A stretch of DNA of 64,000 nucleotides from Butyrivibrio fibrisolvens (GTDB lineage: Bacteria > Bacillota > Clostridia > Lachnospirales > Lachnospiraceae), in contig NZ_CP065800.1 in NCBI RefSeq assembly GCF_023206215.1, forward strand, positions 1,798,001-1,862,000, given 5' to 3'. Positions 22,857-33,834 of this stretch are shown here, in pieces (position 1 is the first letter of the stretch; each line of letters starts with the position of its first letter). The translations under genes and the position numbers were made by a program. The notes beneath the pieces were generated by a model. The model searched no databases, was not told where the DNA came from, and saw only the letters and a program-made list of their open reading frames with translations.

Positions 22857-23798
22857 ATGAAGAGAATAAGTGATTTTGTCGGAAAATATATGGCGTGGAT
22901 AGTTTTGATCATCGCGGCACTGGCATTATTTATGCCCGGTACCTGTTTGTGGATACAGACAAAATGGATCAATTATCTTCTGATGATCGTTATGTTCGGA
23001 ATGGGATTGACGATGAAAACATCTGATTTTGCCGTTGTTTTTTCAAGACCAAGGGATGTTATTATCGGATGCCTTGCACAGTTTGTCGTCATGCCGCTTC
23101 TTGCTTTTGCGCTTGGTAAAGCCTTTGGGCTAAGTGATGAGCTGCTTGTAGGTGTGGTTCTTGTCGGGACCTGTCCGGGAGGAACATCAAGCAATGTCAT
23201 AACATACCTGTCAAAAGGGGATACTGCTCTTTCTGTGGGAATGACGAGCATAAACACTCTGTTGGCCCCTGTATTGACGCCTCTGTTGACATATCTGTAC
23301 TTGAAAACATCTGTTAATGTGGATGTAAAGTCGATGTTCATTTCGATAATCCAGGTTGTTCTGATACCTGTCGGATTGGGGCTGCTGATCAATAAACTCT
23401 TTGGGAAATATACTCAGAAGATTGTTTTCGCACTGCCCACGGTATCAGTAACGGCAATATGTCTGATCGTTGCAGCGGTTGTATCACATAATAGTGAAAA
23501 GATCCTGTCCACTGGATTGACGATCTTTATGATCGTGATCCTGCATAATCTGTTGGGATATCTGTGCGGATTTCTTATCGGAATCCTGTTTAGGATGGAC
23601 ATGCCCAGAAAGAAAGCAGTTTCTATAGAGATAGGAATGCAGAATTCAGGCCTTGCCACTTCGCTGGCATCAAGTGCTTTTCCGCAAATGCCCATGGCGA
23701 CAGTTCCGGGTGCAATCTTCTCGGTTTGGCATAACATCTCCGGCGCGGTTCTTGCCGGGATATACAGGAGAATTGATGATCAGAGTATGGAAGAGTAA
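22857..23798 (+). CDS. Bile acid:sodium symporter family transporter
   Basis: The 313-residue product has about nine to ten hydrophobic segments and the BASS-family signatures GTCPGGTSSNVITYLSKGD and EIGMQNSGLATSLA, the crossing motifs that form the sodium and substrate sites. Members move organic anions such as bile acids, pantoate or 2-keto acids; the substrate here is unknown. GGTGGCGGGG lies just before the ATG. It is full length and the only intact transporter in the fragment-rich region. Confidence 0.9.
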   Translation: MKRISDFVGKYMAWIVLIIAALALFMPGTCLWIQTKWINYLLMIVMFGMGLTMKTSDFAVVFSRPRDVIIGCLAQFVVMPLLAFALGKAFGLSDELLVGVVLVGTCPGGTSSNVITYLSKGDTALSVGMTSINTLLAPVLTPLLTYLYLKTSVNVDVKSMFISIIQVVLIPVGLGLLINKLFGKYTQKIVFALPTVSVTAICLIVAAVVSHNSEKILSTGLTIFMIVILHNLLGYLCGFLIGILFRMDMPRKKAVSIEIGMQNSGLATSLASSAFPQMPMATVPGAIFSVWHNISGAVLAGIYRRIDDQSMEE

Positions 23799-23871
23799 AA
23801 ACCGGTTAAATGCAACAAGGGTGTTGGAGATGGAACGGGATAATTTTAATGGAATTGGAAGAGGATAATGT

Positions 23872-23961
23872 ATGAACACAGAGTTGAACACACATAATAA
23901 TACACGCCTCATTGAAGCGGATGTGGCAAGGCATTTGCTATCACATACATTTTACCGCTGA
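23872..23961 (+). CDS. Very short open frame, probable gene fragment
   Basis: 29 codons (MNTELNTHNNTRLIEADVAR...) preceded by GAGGATAAT. Unrecognised; probably the start of a gene whose remainder was replaced by the sequence that follows. Confidence 0.25.
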   Translation: MNTELNTHNNTRLIEADVARHLLSHTFYR

Positions 23962-24018
23962 TAGACTATGGTATCCGAAATACATACGGGGCGCGGGGGG
24001 ATCTATTATAAGCAAGAT

Positions 24019-24303
24019 ATGTACTCTTTCCTGTTTACCCTGTCTGTTGTCCTGATCGCTCTGGCCTTGTCATACCTGTTTTTTCACGGAAGGGAGCATA
24101 CAACGATCGGTCGGTTTATCATATATTGCAGCGTTAACCTGGCTGCTGGCGATATAGTTTTAGATTCAGGAAATCAGATTGTTGTTTTCTATGGATCTAA
24201 TTCTTGGTCATATACAAGGCTTGGAAAAATAAATCTTTCAGAAAAAGAATTAACAGACCTTCTTGGAAATGAGGATGTAACCTTAGAAATTGAAAAGAGA
24301 TAA
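24019..24303 (+). CDS. Chimera: membrane segment joined to a cyclophilin-like fold C-terminus
   Basis: The 94-residue product begins with a hydrophobic segment (FLFTLSVVLIALALSYLFF) and HGREHTTIGRF, unlike the rest. From about residue 39 it follows the C-terminal half of cyclophilin-like fold proteins: LAAGDIVLDSGNQIVVFYGS, NSWSYTRLGKI and a final VTLEIEK strand. The normal N-terminal half of that domain is absent, so two gene pieces have been fused. An alternative in-frame start is 23968. Function is doubtful. Confidence 0.5.
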   Translation: MYSFLFTLSVVLIALALSYLFFHGREHTTIGRFIIYCSVNLAAGDIVLDSGNQIVVFYGSNSWSYTRLGKINLSEKELTDLLGNEDVTLEIEKR

Positions 24304-24306
24304 AAG

Positions 24307-25092
24307 ATGAGTAAACACATAGAAGTAAACGGCAAGCTTGTACAAGCTAACAAGCGTTACAGCGATTTAAAACAAAGACAGAAGTCACATATATCTCAGT
24401 GGCTATATAACGCATATAAGAAGCAGGTTGCAGAGAACATTACAGATGATGAGGCTTTGGAACCTGTTTTTGCAAAGATAGATGAAGCTCAGATATGGAT
24501 TCCCGAGAAGGAAATCAGGGCACAGTATCGCAGTAAGAAGATTAAGTTTAAAAAACGTATGGAAGCTACAGTCTTACATGACAGCTTCAAGTTTGATTAT
24601 AATGCGGCTGCTAGCTATTGGATCAATAAGGACAAGCATTCTCCGAAGATGCCGAGGCAGCAGGTACTTGCGAAAATTACAGCCTTTATTGAGGGACATA
24701 ACACATGTACTTTGGCAACAGCTTCTGAAGGACATACAAGATGCACACCGATAGAATACAACTTCGTGGATAACTGTTTCTATTTTTTCTCCGAAGGTGG
24801 ATTAAAGTTCCGTGGACTTAAGAAAAACAAGCATGTGGGAATGGCAATCTATGAACCATACAACGGATTCGGCAATCTAAAGAGCCTACAGATTGAAGGA
24901 ATGGCAGGCCTTGTGGAGCCTTTCAGTGAAGAGTACTAAAAGGTCATGGAATATAAAAAGATTCCGGAAGCAGCTATGAGAAATCTTCCGCAGCCAATAG
25001 CGCTTATAAAGGTTGTTCCGGAGGTATTTGATCTGTTGGATTCTGAACTTAAGAAAGAAGACTTTGGCAGCAGGCAGCATTACGTAGTTTAA
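24307..25092 (+). pseudogene. Pyridoxamine 5'-phosphate oxidase-family gene with in-frame stop
   Basis: An N-terminal extension of about 110 residues precedes a PNPOx-like split barrel (NTCTLATASEGHTRCTPIEY, FRGLKKNKHVGMAIYEPY, LQIEGMAGLVEPFSEEY). The frame hits TAA at 24937-24939 but continues without shift for 50 more codons (KVMEYKKIPEAAMRNLPQ...) to TAA at 25090-25092, and that extension fits the family's C-terminus. A single nonsense change therefore splits an otherwise intact gene. The 210-residue product lacks the last helix and strands. Confidence 0.75.
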
Positions 25093-25106
25093 AAATGAGG
25101 CGGAAA

Positions 25107-25844
25107 ATGAGGGATAAAATAGCAAAGTATTTAAAGAAAGAATATGGTACTGAGCCAGAATATCTTTGGAAGAGATACCCAAGATTTGCTGTGTTCCGTC
25201 ATGATGATAATCGTAAATGGTACGCAGCGATTATGAATGTAACCCCAGATAAGATAGGTGCGATGGGATGCGATGAGATAGATATCATCGATGTAAAAAT
25301 AGATGATCTTATGCTCAGGGATGTTTTGCTTCAGCAGGAAGGATATTACCCTGGCTACCACATGAACAAGGGCAACTGGATTACTATAGTTCTTGATGGC
25401 ACAGTGGCATTTGATGAAGTTTGCCGAATGATTGACGCAAGTTATGAAATCACTGCGTCAGCAAAGAAAAAGCAGAAGTTCAGACAGCCTAAGGAATGGA
25501 TTATTCCGGCTAATCCCAAGTATTATGATATTGAGCATGCATTTGATAATACTGATGAAATAGATTGGAAGCAGGGTGCCGGAATTATAAAGGGCGATAC
25601 TGTCTTTATGTATGTTGGTTCACCGGTATCCGCAATTTTGTATAAGTGCAAAGTCACAGAGGTAGATATCCCTTATGACTATGAGGATAAGAATCTCAAG
25701 ATCACAGCACTTATGAAGATAAAGCTGCAAAAGAGATATAAGCCTGACAAGTTCACTTTTGACAGGCTGAAATCGGAGTATGGAATATATGCTGTGCGAG
25801 GACCTAGGGGGATTCCGAATAGTCTTAGTGCGGCACTGAAATAA
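25107..25844 (+). CDS. MmcQ/YjbR-domain protein with EVE-like C-terminal domain
   Basis: The 245-residue product starts like MmcQ/YjbR proteins (YLWKRYPRFAVFRHDDNRKWYAAIM, then GYHMNKGNWITI), a double-wing DNA-binding-like fold. Residues about 125-245 look like a PUA/EVE-type domain: WIIPANPKYYDIEHAF, GDTVFMYVGSPVSAILYKC and GIYAVRGPRGIP. EVE domains bind modified bases. The fusion is seen in Clostridia but its role is unknown. An in-frame ATG at 25095 is possible. Confidence 0.7.
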   Translation: MRDKIAKYLKKEYGTEPEYLWKRYPRFAVFRHDDNRKWYAAIMNVTPDKIGAMGCDEIDIIDVKIDDLMLRDVLLQQEGYYPGYHMNKGNWITIVLDGTVAFDEVCRMIDASYEITASAKKKQKFRQPKEWIIPANPKYYDIEHAFDNTDEIDWKQGAGIIKGDTVFMYVGSPVSAILYKCKVTEVDIPYDYEDKNLKITALMKIKLQKRYKPDKFTFDRLKSEYGIYAVRGPRGIPNSLSAALK

Positions 25845-25881
25845 AATTGAAGGAGTGATTATTTGGGAAAAAGAGGCATTT

Positions 25882-26283
25882 ATGGACACTTCCAGAAAGA
25901 CAATAAACGTAGTAGCTGCGTTGATCAGAGACGGTAAAAGAGTTTTTGCCACAGCCAGAGGCTATGGGAATTATAAAGGTTGGTGGGAATTTCCGGGCGG
26001 AAAAGTTGAACCTGGAGAAAGCCCTGAAGATGCTTTAGTAAGAGAAATTAGAGAAGAGCTTGATTCAGAGATCAGCGTTGATGAGTATATTAGTACAATT
26101 GAACATGATTATCCGGAGTTTCATCTATCCATGCGGTGTTATTGGTGCAGTTTGATATCAGGAGATCTTGTGCTGAAAGAGGCTGAGGATGCTAAGTGGC
26201 TTGATGTAGAGACCATTGATTCAGTCAAATGGCTTCCGGCGGATATTACTTTGATAGATGAGATTAAGAAGAGGATGGCGTAA
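25882..26283 (+). CDS. NUDIX hydrolase, MutT-like (8-oxo-dGTP diphosphatase type)
   Basis: The 133-residue product has a perfect Nudix box, from GGKVEPGESPEDAL to VREIREEL, with the preceding WWEFPGG and an N-terminal VVAALI strand as in MutT. It should hydrolyse nucleoside triphosphates, likely oxidised ones. ATG 25882 follows AGAGG; an upstream GTG at 25855 would add nine residues. Confidence 0.88.
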   Translation: MDTSRKTINVVAALIRDGKRVFATARGYGNYKGWWEFPGGKVEPGESPEDALVREIREELDSEISVDEYISTIEHDYPEFHLSMRCYWCSLISGDLVLKEAEDAKWLDVETIDSVKWLPADITLIDEIKKRMA

Positions 26284-26298
26284 GCTTTGAGGTGAGCA

Positions 26299-26373
26299 AT
26301 GGGAAATGAAAACGGAACCTGGATTATGTACGGCGTTGAGTGGGATGACCCTGAATGTGGATATTCAGGATAG
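26299..26373 (+). pseudogene. Very short gene fragment
   Basis: A 24-codon frame starting MGNENGTWIMYGVEWDDPEC, preceded by GAGGTGAGC. It reads like the beginning of a longer protein that has lost its remainder. Unrecognised. Confidence 0.3.
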
Positions 26374-26403
26374 AAGACATTTTGTTTGAGAGGTTTGAGT
26401 AGT

Positions 26404-26718
26404 ATGGACGTAAATGAAAAAGACTGGAAGCTTTTCAGAAAGTACCTTCCTGATTGGCAGGAGAACTACATGGAAAAGCTGATCAAAGACTACATTGAGT
26501 TCCTCAAAGGTGATGGGCTTGCATCTGACAAGTTCTGGGGGCTTGAAAAAAAGATTAAGGCAGACAGGAAGAATCCAGGAGTTCTTTTGCAGGATGTCAG
26601 AAGATCAAATTTCTATGTGCATCTGGCGTCATTGGTGGGTTATGAGGTTATCTCAATGAAGGACCTTGATGGATTCAGTGATGAGACTAAAGAAATAGTA
26701 GAGCGTATGGTTAGTTGA
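26404..26718 (+). CDS. Conserved-looking small hypothetical protein
   Basis: The 104-residue product (MDVNEKDWKLFRKYLPDWQE... ending GFSDETKEIVERMVS) is charged, helical and soluble. It resembles a short protein family common in Firmicutes and annotated without function. GAGAGG lies upstream of the ATG. It converges with the - strand membrane gene, with two bases between them. Confidence 0.55.
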   Translation: MDVNEKDWKLFRKYLPDWQENYMEKLIKDYIEFLKGDGLASDKFWGLEKKIKADRKNPGVLLQDVRRSNFYVHLASLVGYEVISMKDLDGFSDETKEIVERMVS

Positions 26719-26720
26719 GT

Positions 26721-27608
26721 TCAGTTGTGGTTTTGTTTAAACCAGGTGCTTGACTTTATGATCATAGAGACTGCCATTATCAATACAATAGAGCATACTC
26801 CTAAGCCTGTAAGTGCGGTCATCTGCTTTCTGAAACTGATATCTTCTGCACCAAAACGGGCTGTCATTGCAATCTCAAGAGAAAGCATGGAGACAAGAGC
26901 TGCCGTGAAGCTGGAAATCCTGGCTGCGGTAAACATTGGATGAGTATGACCTCGATATTTTACAGCATTTACAGCTGTTGCGATTGTTGCATAAAAAGAA
27001 TAAAAGGCCATCCCAAATATCAGAAGACCTGGATAATCAATTGTGCCTTCAAGTCTTGATGCCATCACTGTTATGAAGCAGAGAAATATGTTTAGAACAA
27101 GAAGCTGGATTCCACAGAATCTATAAGTTTTATACTCTCCGCGAAGGTCGTTACTTTCAGTATATATTCTGTCTGCTCTTATGATGAACAATCTTAAGAT
27201 GGCAAGGAACAAGTAGTATAAGCCAAAAAGGATAAGCCATGCAGAGTGATATATTGCTCCGGTTGTGATCTTAAGGATTACATACAAAAGGTTGATAAAG
27301 GTCCCAATGTAAAGAACTGTCCTTATTCGAATAGCATCGTTAGTAATCCAGGTTCCTATAATCGGAAGTGATGTCAGCCATAAATAAAATCTGCTGTGAA
27401 GGAAAGTTTTTTTCCATGAGGGGATAAGTCTTGCGATAGCAATACATGTTATTACAAGAGCGTAGCTGGAAAGAAAGTATGCAAAATATGCCACCGGACC
27501 TGTGATTTCTTTTGCGAGCACAGCTCCGACTAATACATACAGTGGGATAGAAATAAGTATAGCGGTGGATGGCTTAGGAATAAAAAGCCTCTGTAATATT
27601 TTTTTCAT
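26721..27608 (-). CDS. Multi-pass membrane protein of unknown function
   Basis: The 295-residue product has about seven to eight hydrophobic segments (for example ILISIPLYVLVGAVLA, FAYFLSSYALVITCIAIA, LLVLNIFLCFITVMA, LTGLGVCSIVLIMAVSMII) separated by short charged loops and no recognisable motif. A TetR-regulator fragment lies just upstream on the same strand, so it may once have been TetR-controlled. Confidence 0.6.
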   Translation of the reverse strand: MKKILQRLFIPKPSTAILISIPLYVLVGAVLAKEITGPVAYFAYFLSSYALVITCIAIARLIPSWKKTFLHSRFYLWLTSLPIIGTWITNDAIRIRTVLYIGTFINLLYVILKITTGAIYHSAWLILFGLYYLFLAILRLFIIRADRIYTESNDLRGEYKTYRFCGIQLLVLNIFLCFITVMASRLEGTIDYPGLLIFGMAFYSFYATIATAVNAVKYRGHTHPMFTAARISSFTAALVSMLSLEIAMTARFGAEDISFRKQMTALTGLGVCSIVLIMAVSMIIKSSTWFKQNHN

Positions 27609-27617
27609 AAAAATCCT

Positions 27618-27770
27618 TTAGTTTCTGCCCTGATACTCTGAACTGATAATCTGCGCTATTTCTTCCGGAGACTTGTCGCATCCATGATCAAGCCATATCT
27701 TCACTATGCGGTTAAAACCGCCTCTGAAGAACTCCATATGATACATAATGTCTTCACCATGGAAATCGTA
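27618..27770 (-). pseudogene. C-terminal fragment of a TetR-family regulator
   Basis: The - strand frame reads HMEFFRGGFNRIVKIWLDHG then KSPEEIAQIISSEY before TAA, the closing helices of a TetR ligand-binding domain. The DNA-binding domain is missing; the phosphopantetheinyl transferase gene ends just upstream. Confidence 0.55.
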
Positions 27771-27773
27771 ATT

Positions 27774-28562
27774 TTAAAAATAGCACACATAACAGGCGTA
27801 TCCGTCAGGGCACGCCTGTTTTTTTAAAGTTGCTATAACATTACCATTAAGATCTGTGATCACATTTTTAGTAATATCGGCATTGAAGTTCGAGATACCA
27901 TATGACAATCCCCTGCCGTCGCATTTTATGAAAGCCTCTTTGGCAGACCAGATCTCATAAAAAAGTTTTTCTTTTTCCAAATTGCTAACAGCACTTTGAA
28001 TGATATTGTTTTCAAATCTGGTATAGAAGCGATCTGCAATATCCAGAACACTTTTCCTGTCTTTAGTCTGAATATCTATTCCTATACTCTTACATTCCGC
28101 TGATGTAGCAGTTACAACGGCTGCATATGAACCGGAATGGGATATAGAGAACTTAAGATCCGGAGCTTCTGCAATATATGGCTTTCCGATGTCTTCACAT
28201 TTTATACTGATTGGAAAAGTGATATTAAATAAGCCTGGATATTTCTTAGTACAATCATCGAAAATGTTTTTTTCTGATAGTCCTGATATGCTTGAAGCAT
28301 CCGACCTAGATGCAGTGTTTGTTATAGATAAATGATCTGAAGCGGATAAAGTATCCCTTAATTCTTTTACGATATCAGTTAGAAGAATAGAACCGGCAAG
28401 GCTTCTTAATCTGTCATCTTCATTCTTAAAAGATAAAAGATGTTCTTTTCTTTCCGGACTTATGCGTTCAAGGTAAGAGGCATAACGTTCTTCAAAACCA
28501 AGATCCTTCATACCTTGCGTGCTTTCTTTAAAGTTGTTAATATTTGAATAGTAAGCTTTCAT
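27774..28562 (-). CDS. 4'-phosphopantetheinyl transferase (Sfp type)
   Basis: The 262-residue product has the Sfp signatures: FSISHSGSYAAVV, IGIDIQTKDRK (Mg-binding Asp) and FYEIWSAKEAFIKCDGRG (W-x2-KEA-x3-K). It transfers phosphopantetheine from CoA to carrier domains of synthases. The family is normally 220-240 residues; a Ser/Asp-rich insertion near residues 80-110 explains the excess. A farther in-frame ATG at 28625 lies in the complement of the next gene's ribosome-binding site and is unlikely. The gene diverges from the CNNM gene. Confidence 0.85.
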   Translation of the reverse strand: MKAYYSNINNFKESTQGMKDLGFEERYASYLERISPERKEHLLSFKNEDDRLRSLAGSILLTDIVKELRDTLSASDHLSITNTASRSDASSISGLSEKNIFDDCTKKYPGLFNITFPISIKCEDIGKPYIAEAPDLKFSISHSGSYAAVVTATSAECKSIGIDIQTKDRKSVLDIADRFYTRFENNIIQSAVSNLEKEKLFYEIWSAKEAFIKCDGRGLSYGISNFNADITKNVITDLNGNVIATLKKQACPDGYACYVCYF

Positions 28563-28632
28563 ATTTTTTATTGTATAAAAATATACTGAAGCTGAAAACC
28601 CATATATGATTATTTTAGGAGGCATATTTTAT

Positions 28633-29985
28633 ATGCAGTTAACCAAGGGATCTGTAATACAGCTTATTATACTTTTGATATTACTAGTATTGTCTTCTTT
28701 TTTCTCAGGAGCAGAATCTGCTTTTTCTACAGTTAACAAAATAGCGATCAAATCACTTACGGATGATAAGGATGCAAGAGCCAAAAGAGCAGGAGTGGTT
28801 CTTTATATACTGGATCATTATCAGAAATTCCTCTCAACGATCCTTCTTGGCAATAATATCGTTAACCTCTCTGCATCAGCACTTATGACCGTGATAATAA
28901 CAAAACTCTTTGGAAGTGCTATGGTAGGAGTAGGCACAGGAATCCTTACAGTGCTTATTCTTATATTTGGAGAAATCACCCCTAAATCAGCAGCAACTGC
29001 CCAGTCTCAGAAAACCTGTCTTAGGTATGCATATATCATCAATTTTCTGATGGTCATATTCACTCCACTTGTAGTCATAGTTGATGCACTCTCCGGAATT
29101 GTGCTTAATGCTCTGCATATAGACAGAGATGCACGTAAGTCCATTACCGAGAAGGAACTGAGAACCTACGTTGATGCCAGTCATGAAGACGGAGTCATAG
29201 AATCTGAAGAAAAAGAGATGATAATTAACGTGTTTGATTTTGGCGATACAGTAGCCAAGGATGTCATGATTCCAAGAATAGATATGTCCTGCGTTTCAGC
29301 AGACGCAGACTACGATGAGGTCAGGGCGGTCTTTCATAAAGATATGTACACGAGGATCCCGGTATATGAAGATAATCAGGACAATGTTATAGGGCTTATC
29401 AATATCAAGGATATTTTCTTTGTCAAAGATAAAGAGAATTTTCATGTTAAAAACTATCTAAGAAAAGCATATTATACCTATGAATTCAAGAAGACAGCAG
29501 ATCTTATGGAAGAAATGCGCGCCAAGGCATATAATGTGGCCTTTGTGCTATCCGAATACGGAACAACAGTAGGAATGATCACGCTTGAAGACCTTCTTGA
29601 AGAGATAGTAGGTGAAATAAGAGACGAATATGATCAGGACGAGGCGCTTCAGATAAGAGACCTTGGAGATGGCAAGTACCTAATCGAAGGTGCTATGAAA
29701 CTTGATGATATCAACAATGCCCTTAATACAGAATTTGAGAGCGAAGATTATGATTCTATAGGCGGACTTATGATAGGACAGCTGGACAGACTTCCATATA
29801 ACCGCGAAGTAGTAAAGCTTGATAATGGCATCACGCTGGCAGTAAGAGGAATCCGTCAACACAGGATCATGAAAGTACTTATGACCCTGCCTCCTGAACT
29901 TAGACAGATTCAGGCTGACAAGGATAATGAATCTGATGAAGACAATTCCAAAGAATCCGACAGCAAGGATAATGAGAATTTGTGA
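28633..29985 (+). CDS. CNNM/CorC-HlyC family transporter-like protein
   Basis: The 450-residue product has an N-terminal DUF21/CNNM membrane domain (LIILLILLVLSSFFSGAESAF and three more segments), a CBS pair (about 195-325; VMIPRIDMSCV, TTVGMITLEDLLEEIVGEI) and a CorC_HlyC domain (about 340-425; YLIEGAMKLDDINNAL). Such proteins are linked to magnesium or cobalt export. The C-terminus is a low-complexity Asp/Asn/Ser/Lys tail. AGGAGG precedes the ATG. Confidence 0.9.
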   Translation: MQLTKGSVIQLIILLILLVLSSFFSGAESAFSTVNKIAIKSLTDDKDARAKRAGVVLYILDHYQKFLSTILLGNNIVNLSASALMTVIITKLFGSAMVGVGTGILTVLILIFGEITPKSAATAQSQKTCLRYAYIINFLMVIFTPLVVIVDALSGIVLNALHIDRDARKSITEKELRTYVDASHEDGVIESEEKEMIINVFDFGDTVAKDVMIPRIDMSCVSADADYDEVRAVFHKDMYTRIPVYEDNQDNVIGLINIKDIFFVKDKENFHVKNYLRKAYYTYEFKKTADLMEEMRAKAYNVAFVLSEYGTTVGMITLEDLLEEIVGEIRDEYDQDEALQIRDLGDGKYLIEGAMKLDDINNALNTEFESEDYDSIGGLMIGQLDRLPYNREVVKLDNGITLAVRGIRQHRIMKVLMTLPPELRQIQADKDNESDEDNSKESDSKDNENL

Positions 29986-30069
29986 TTCGGATTTTTTCAT
30001 GACTCCAAACATAATTATCTAAAACAATGCAATTTGAACAAATTTGTGATTTGAACTTTTCTCATGACA

Positions 30070-30131
30070 AAATACACCTCATCTTTATGCTGGCTAAAAA
30101 TGTGCAGCTACAAGATGAGGTGTATTTTTTA
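30070..30131. terminator. Bidirectional intrinsic terminator
   Basis: A 16-bp stem (AAATACACCTCATCTT with its exact complement) encloses a 26-nt loop and is followed by T-rich sequence on +, with A-rich sequence on the other side. It separates the converging CNNM and DUF4317 genes. Confidence 0.85.
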
Positions 30132-30160
30132 CAAGTCAAAATATAGTCTTGTATTTAAAG

Positions 30161-31300
30161 TCAATCATTGAATATTGTTCTGACATTTATTCCATTAACT
30201 TCGACGTGGTCATCAACCTTAATTACAATGCACTGTCTTCCATCAATGATCCTGGTTTCTACAAGATCTGTTCTTTCCGGATTGACCTTTATTTCTACAT
30301 CAGGAGTTTCAATTCTGAATTTCTTGTCATTAGCAATGTTACTTGCAAGAAGAGGATAGTCTTCATTTTCACCGACGCAGTTTTCGTAATTTTTGTTGAA
30401 TCTTTCCATATTCTGTTCAGGAACACCAGCATCCTGAAGAAGGCTTCTAAGATCTTCTTTACCAATAGTAAGAGGAGTCTGGTCTTCTGCATGATCCTCT
30501 ATCATCTGTTCAAGATTCTCATGAAGAGTCTTTATAGTGTCATAACTTCCTTCTTCGCCAATAGTATCAGTTATAATGGCAGTAAATGTATCCTTCTGAT
30601 CAGGTGCTGACATAGGCGGCCTTCCGCCAAAAAGTGCGGTAATGAATTCGGGCTGCAAATCTTCAGGCTTCTTGGTAAAGTAAAGCATGTTGTGAATGTC
30701 TGTGTTCCTGTCTATAAAAGCCGGGAACAGCATGCCTTTAGAAGGCGCATCTACAACCCAGTCTCTGAATCTATCTTCTATGCGATTATCTGTCTCATTA
30801 TATCCAAGACCAGCCTTAGAGAGCTTAACTGGACAGATACTGCACAGTATATAATCGTATACATCAGTAGAAGCGTCATCATTTTCTATATGGTCACTTG
30901 TTACGCCGGGAATATCATACATGGCATGAACAAGGATTATGTAATAGTTTTCAGCATTTACATAATTAGCTATAACCCTGTCATAGAATTCGTCTACAAG
31001 AGAATCGTCCTCAAGATGAGTATCGCGAAGAGCAAGAAGGAAATTCTGAGTACCACCTTCCTCTTCCTGATCCATAGGAAACTCAAGCGGGATAAGATTC
31101 TTACCTATAGTACCGGTAAGAGTGTGTTTGAAGATATCGAGATATTTATACATCTCTTCTTCCGGAATGGAGCCAAAAGCTCTCTTATCAACCATGAGCT
31201 TGTTTTTCTCATGATCTACATAACATCCGCAGATGCGATCGATAGTACATCTGTCAGGCGCAAACTGCTTCTTTATTTCTACAATTTCAGCTTTATTCAT
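30161..31300 (-). CDS. DUF4317 family protein
   Basis: The 379-residue soluble, acidic product begins MNKAEIVEIKKQFAPDRCTI and contains ICGCYVD and a central LCSICPVKLSKAGL segment, matching the DUF4317 family that is common in Lachnospiraceae. Function is unknown. TAAGGAGGATC lies upstream of the ATG on the - strand. It stands alone between a terminator and the rRNA leader region. Confidence 0.85.
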   Translation of the reverse strand: MNKAEIVEIKKQFAPDRCTIDRICGCYVDHEKNKLMVDKRAFGSIPEEEMYKYLDIFKHTLTGTIGKNLIPLEFPMDQEEEGGTQNFLLALRDTHLEDDSLVDEFYDRVIANYVNAENYYIILVHAMYDIPGVTSDHIENDDASTDVYDYILCSICPVKLSKAGLGYNETDNRIEDRFRDWVVDAPSKGMLFPAFIDRNTDIHNMLYFTKKPEDLQPEFITALFGGRPPMSAPDQKDTFTAIITDTIGEEGSYDTIKTLHENLEQMIEDHAEDQTPLTIGKEDLRSLLQDAGVPEQNMERFNKNYENCVGENEDYPLLASNIANDKKFRIETPDVEIKVNPERTDLVETRIIDGRQCIVIKVDDHVEVNGINVRTIFND

Positions 31301-31815
31301 TAATTGATCCTCCTTATGAAAAAATAGACTGTTGCATTAGATTGTAAATACCCTGTTAAAGTAACAAAGCATGATACCTGTATTTTTTTATTCTGGCATC
31401 CAAACTCGCTTCGAGACAGTCTCGTGGACCCCATAATAAAAATCTCCATCTATCACGCTCATGAATTCTATAAAATGATTAAAAAGTGTGACAATGATAT
31501 ATATACTGCCACCCTCCGTAAAGGCTTTGAGGATGTTGGTTCGTCCAAGTGGGAAGTGTGAGTAATTATAAAGTACTCATCCCCTATAGTGATCTTTTGG
31601 CATTTTAGAGAACTTGATATTGTTGGAAATGCATTTTTATTTTAACATAAAATATAGAACAAATAACAAATTACTCGAATTTCCTGTTTGTAAAACGTAG
31701 CTCAAAGAAGTGTAGGGGGATAAGATGGGATTTTAAATAGCTAAAAGCAAAAAGGTGCAGAAATATCTAATCAAACGTAGTCAAAAAAATAAATAACGAT
31801 TTATTCAAAAAATGT
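31301..31815. other. Spacer upstream of the rRNA operons
   Basis: A + strand frame ending at about 31561 (HEFYKMIKKCDNDIYTATLR...) could be the tail of a lost gene; it has no start and I do not recognise it. The remainder is A/T-rich without clear features. Confidence 0.35.
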
Positions 31816-31844
31816 TTGACATCGGGGCTGTAAAGACATATAAT
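31816..31844 (+). promoter_or_regulatory. rRNA operon 1 promoter P1
   Basis: Perfect consensus TTGACA and TATAAT with a 17-base spacer. Confidence 0.9.
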
Positions 31845-31936
31845 CAATTTCGCTGTCGCAAACAGCAGCTTTCCCTGAGGGTCGGGAGACCGCTTATATA
31901 GCTGCAAGGATAGTAAAAAAGATTATAAAAAAGTTC

Positions 31937-31965
31937 TTGACAATTACAAAGCAGCGAGTTAAGAT
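31937..31965 (+). promoter_or_regulatory. rRNA operon 1 promoter P2
   Basis: TTGACA and TAAGAT with a 17-base spacer, followed by ATAACACGTTGCGGCGA, a segment repeated after P2 and P3 of operon 2. A leader of about 300 bases that is almost identical in both operons follows. Confidence 0.85.
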
Positions 31966-32279
31966 ATAACACGTTGCGGCGAACGAAAGCCAAGACACAA
32001 AAGCTTAAAAGCCTTAAGGCAAGAGCTTTTGAAAGCACTTTGACAACTTAACAGTAATGCAACCCTGAAAATTCCAGTTCTTCTTTTAAAGAAGGACAGA
32101 ATGTTCAGAAGAACAAAAACCAAAAGTAAATTTTTGATGGTTTAGCCACCATCAAGCTGTTAGAAATAACAGTGGAGCAGAATTATTCTGATTAAGTCAG
32201 CATAAGTCTGAACCGGCGAACTCGGAATCACAAAGTGATTCCAAGCGTAAGAAGATCATTTATGATCTTTGTCGCATTT

Positions 32280-33834
<1,555 letters not shown>

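Noticed and set aside
28563..28625. Longer N-terminus for the phosphopantetheinyl transferase
   Set aside because: The start codon lies in the complement of the ribosome-binding site of the divergent gene and the extra residues do not match the family.
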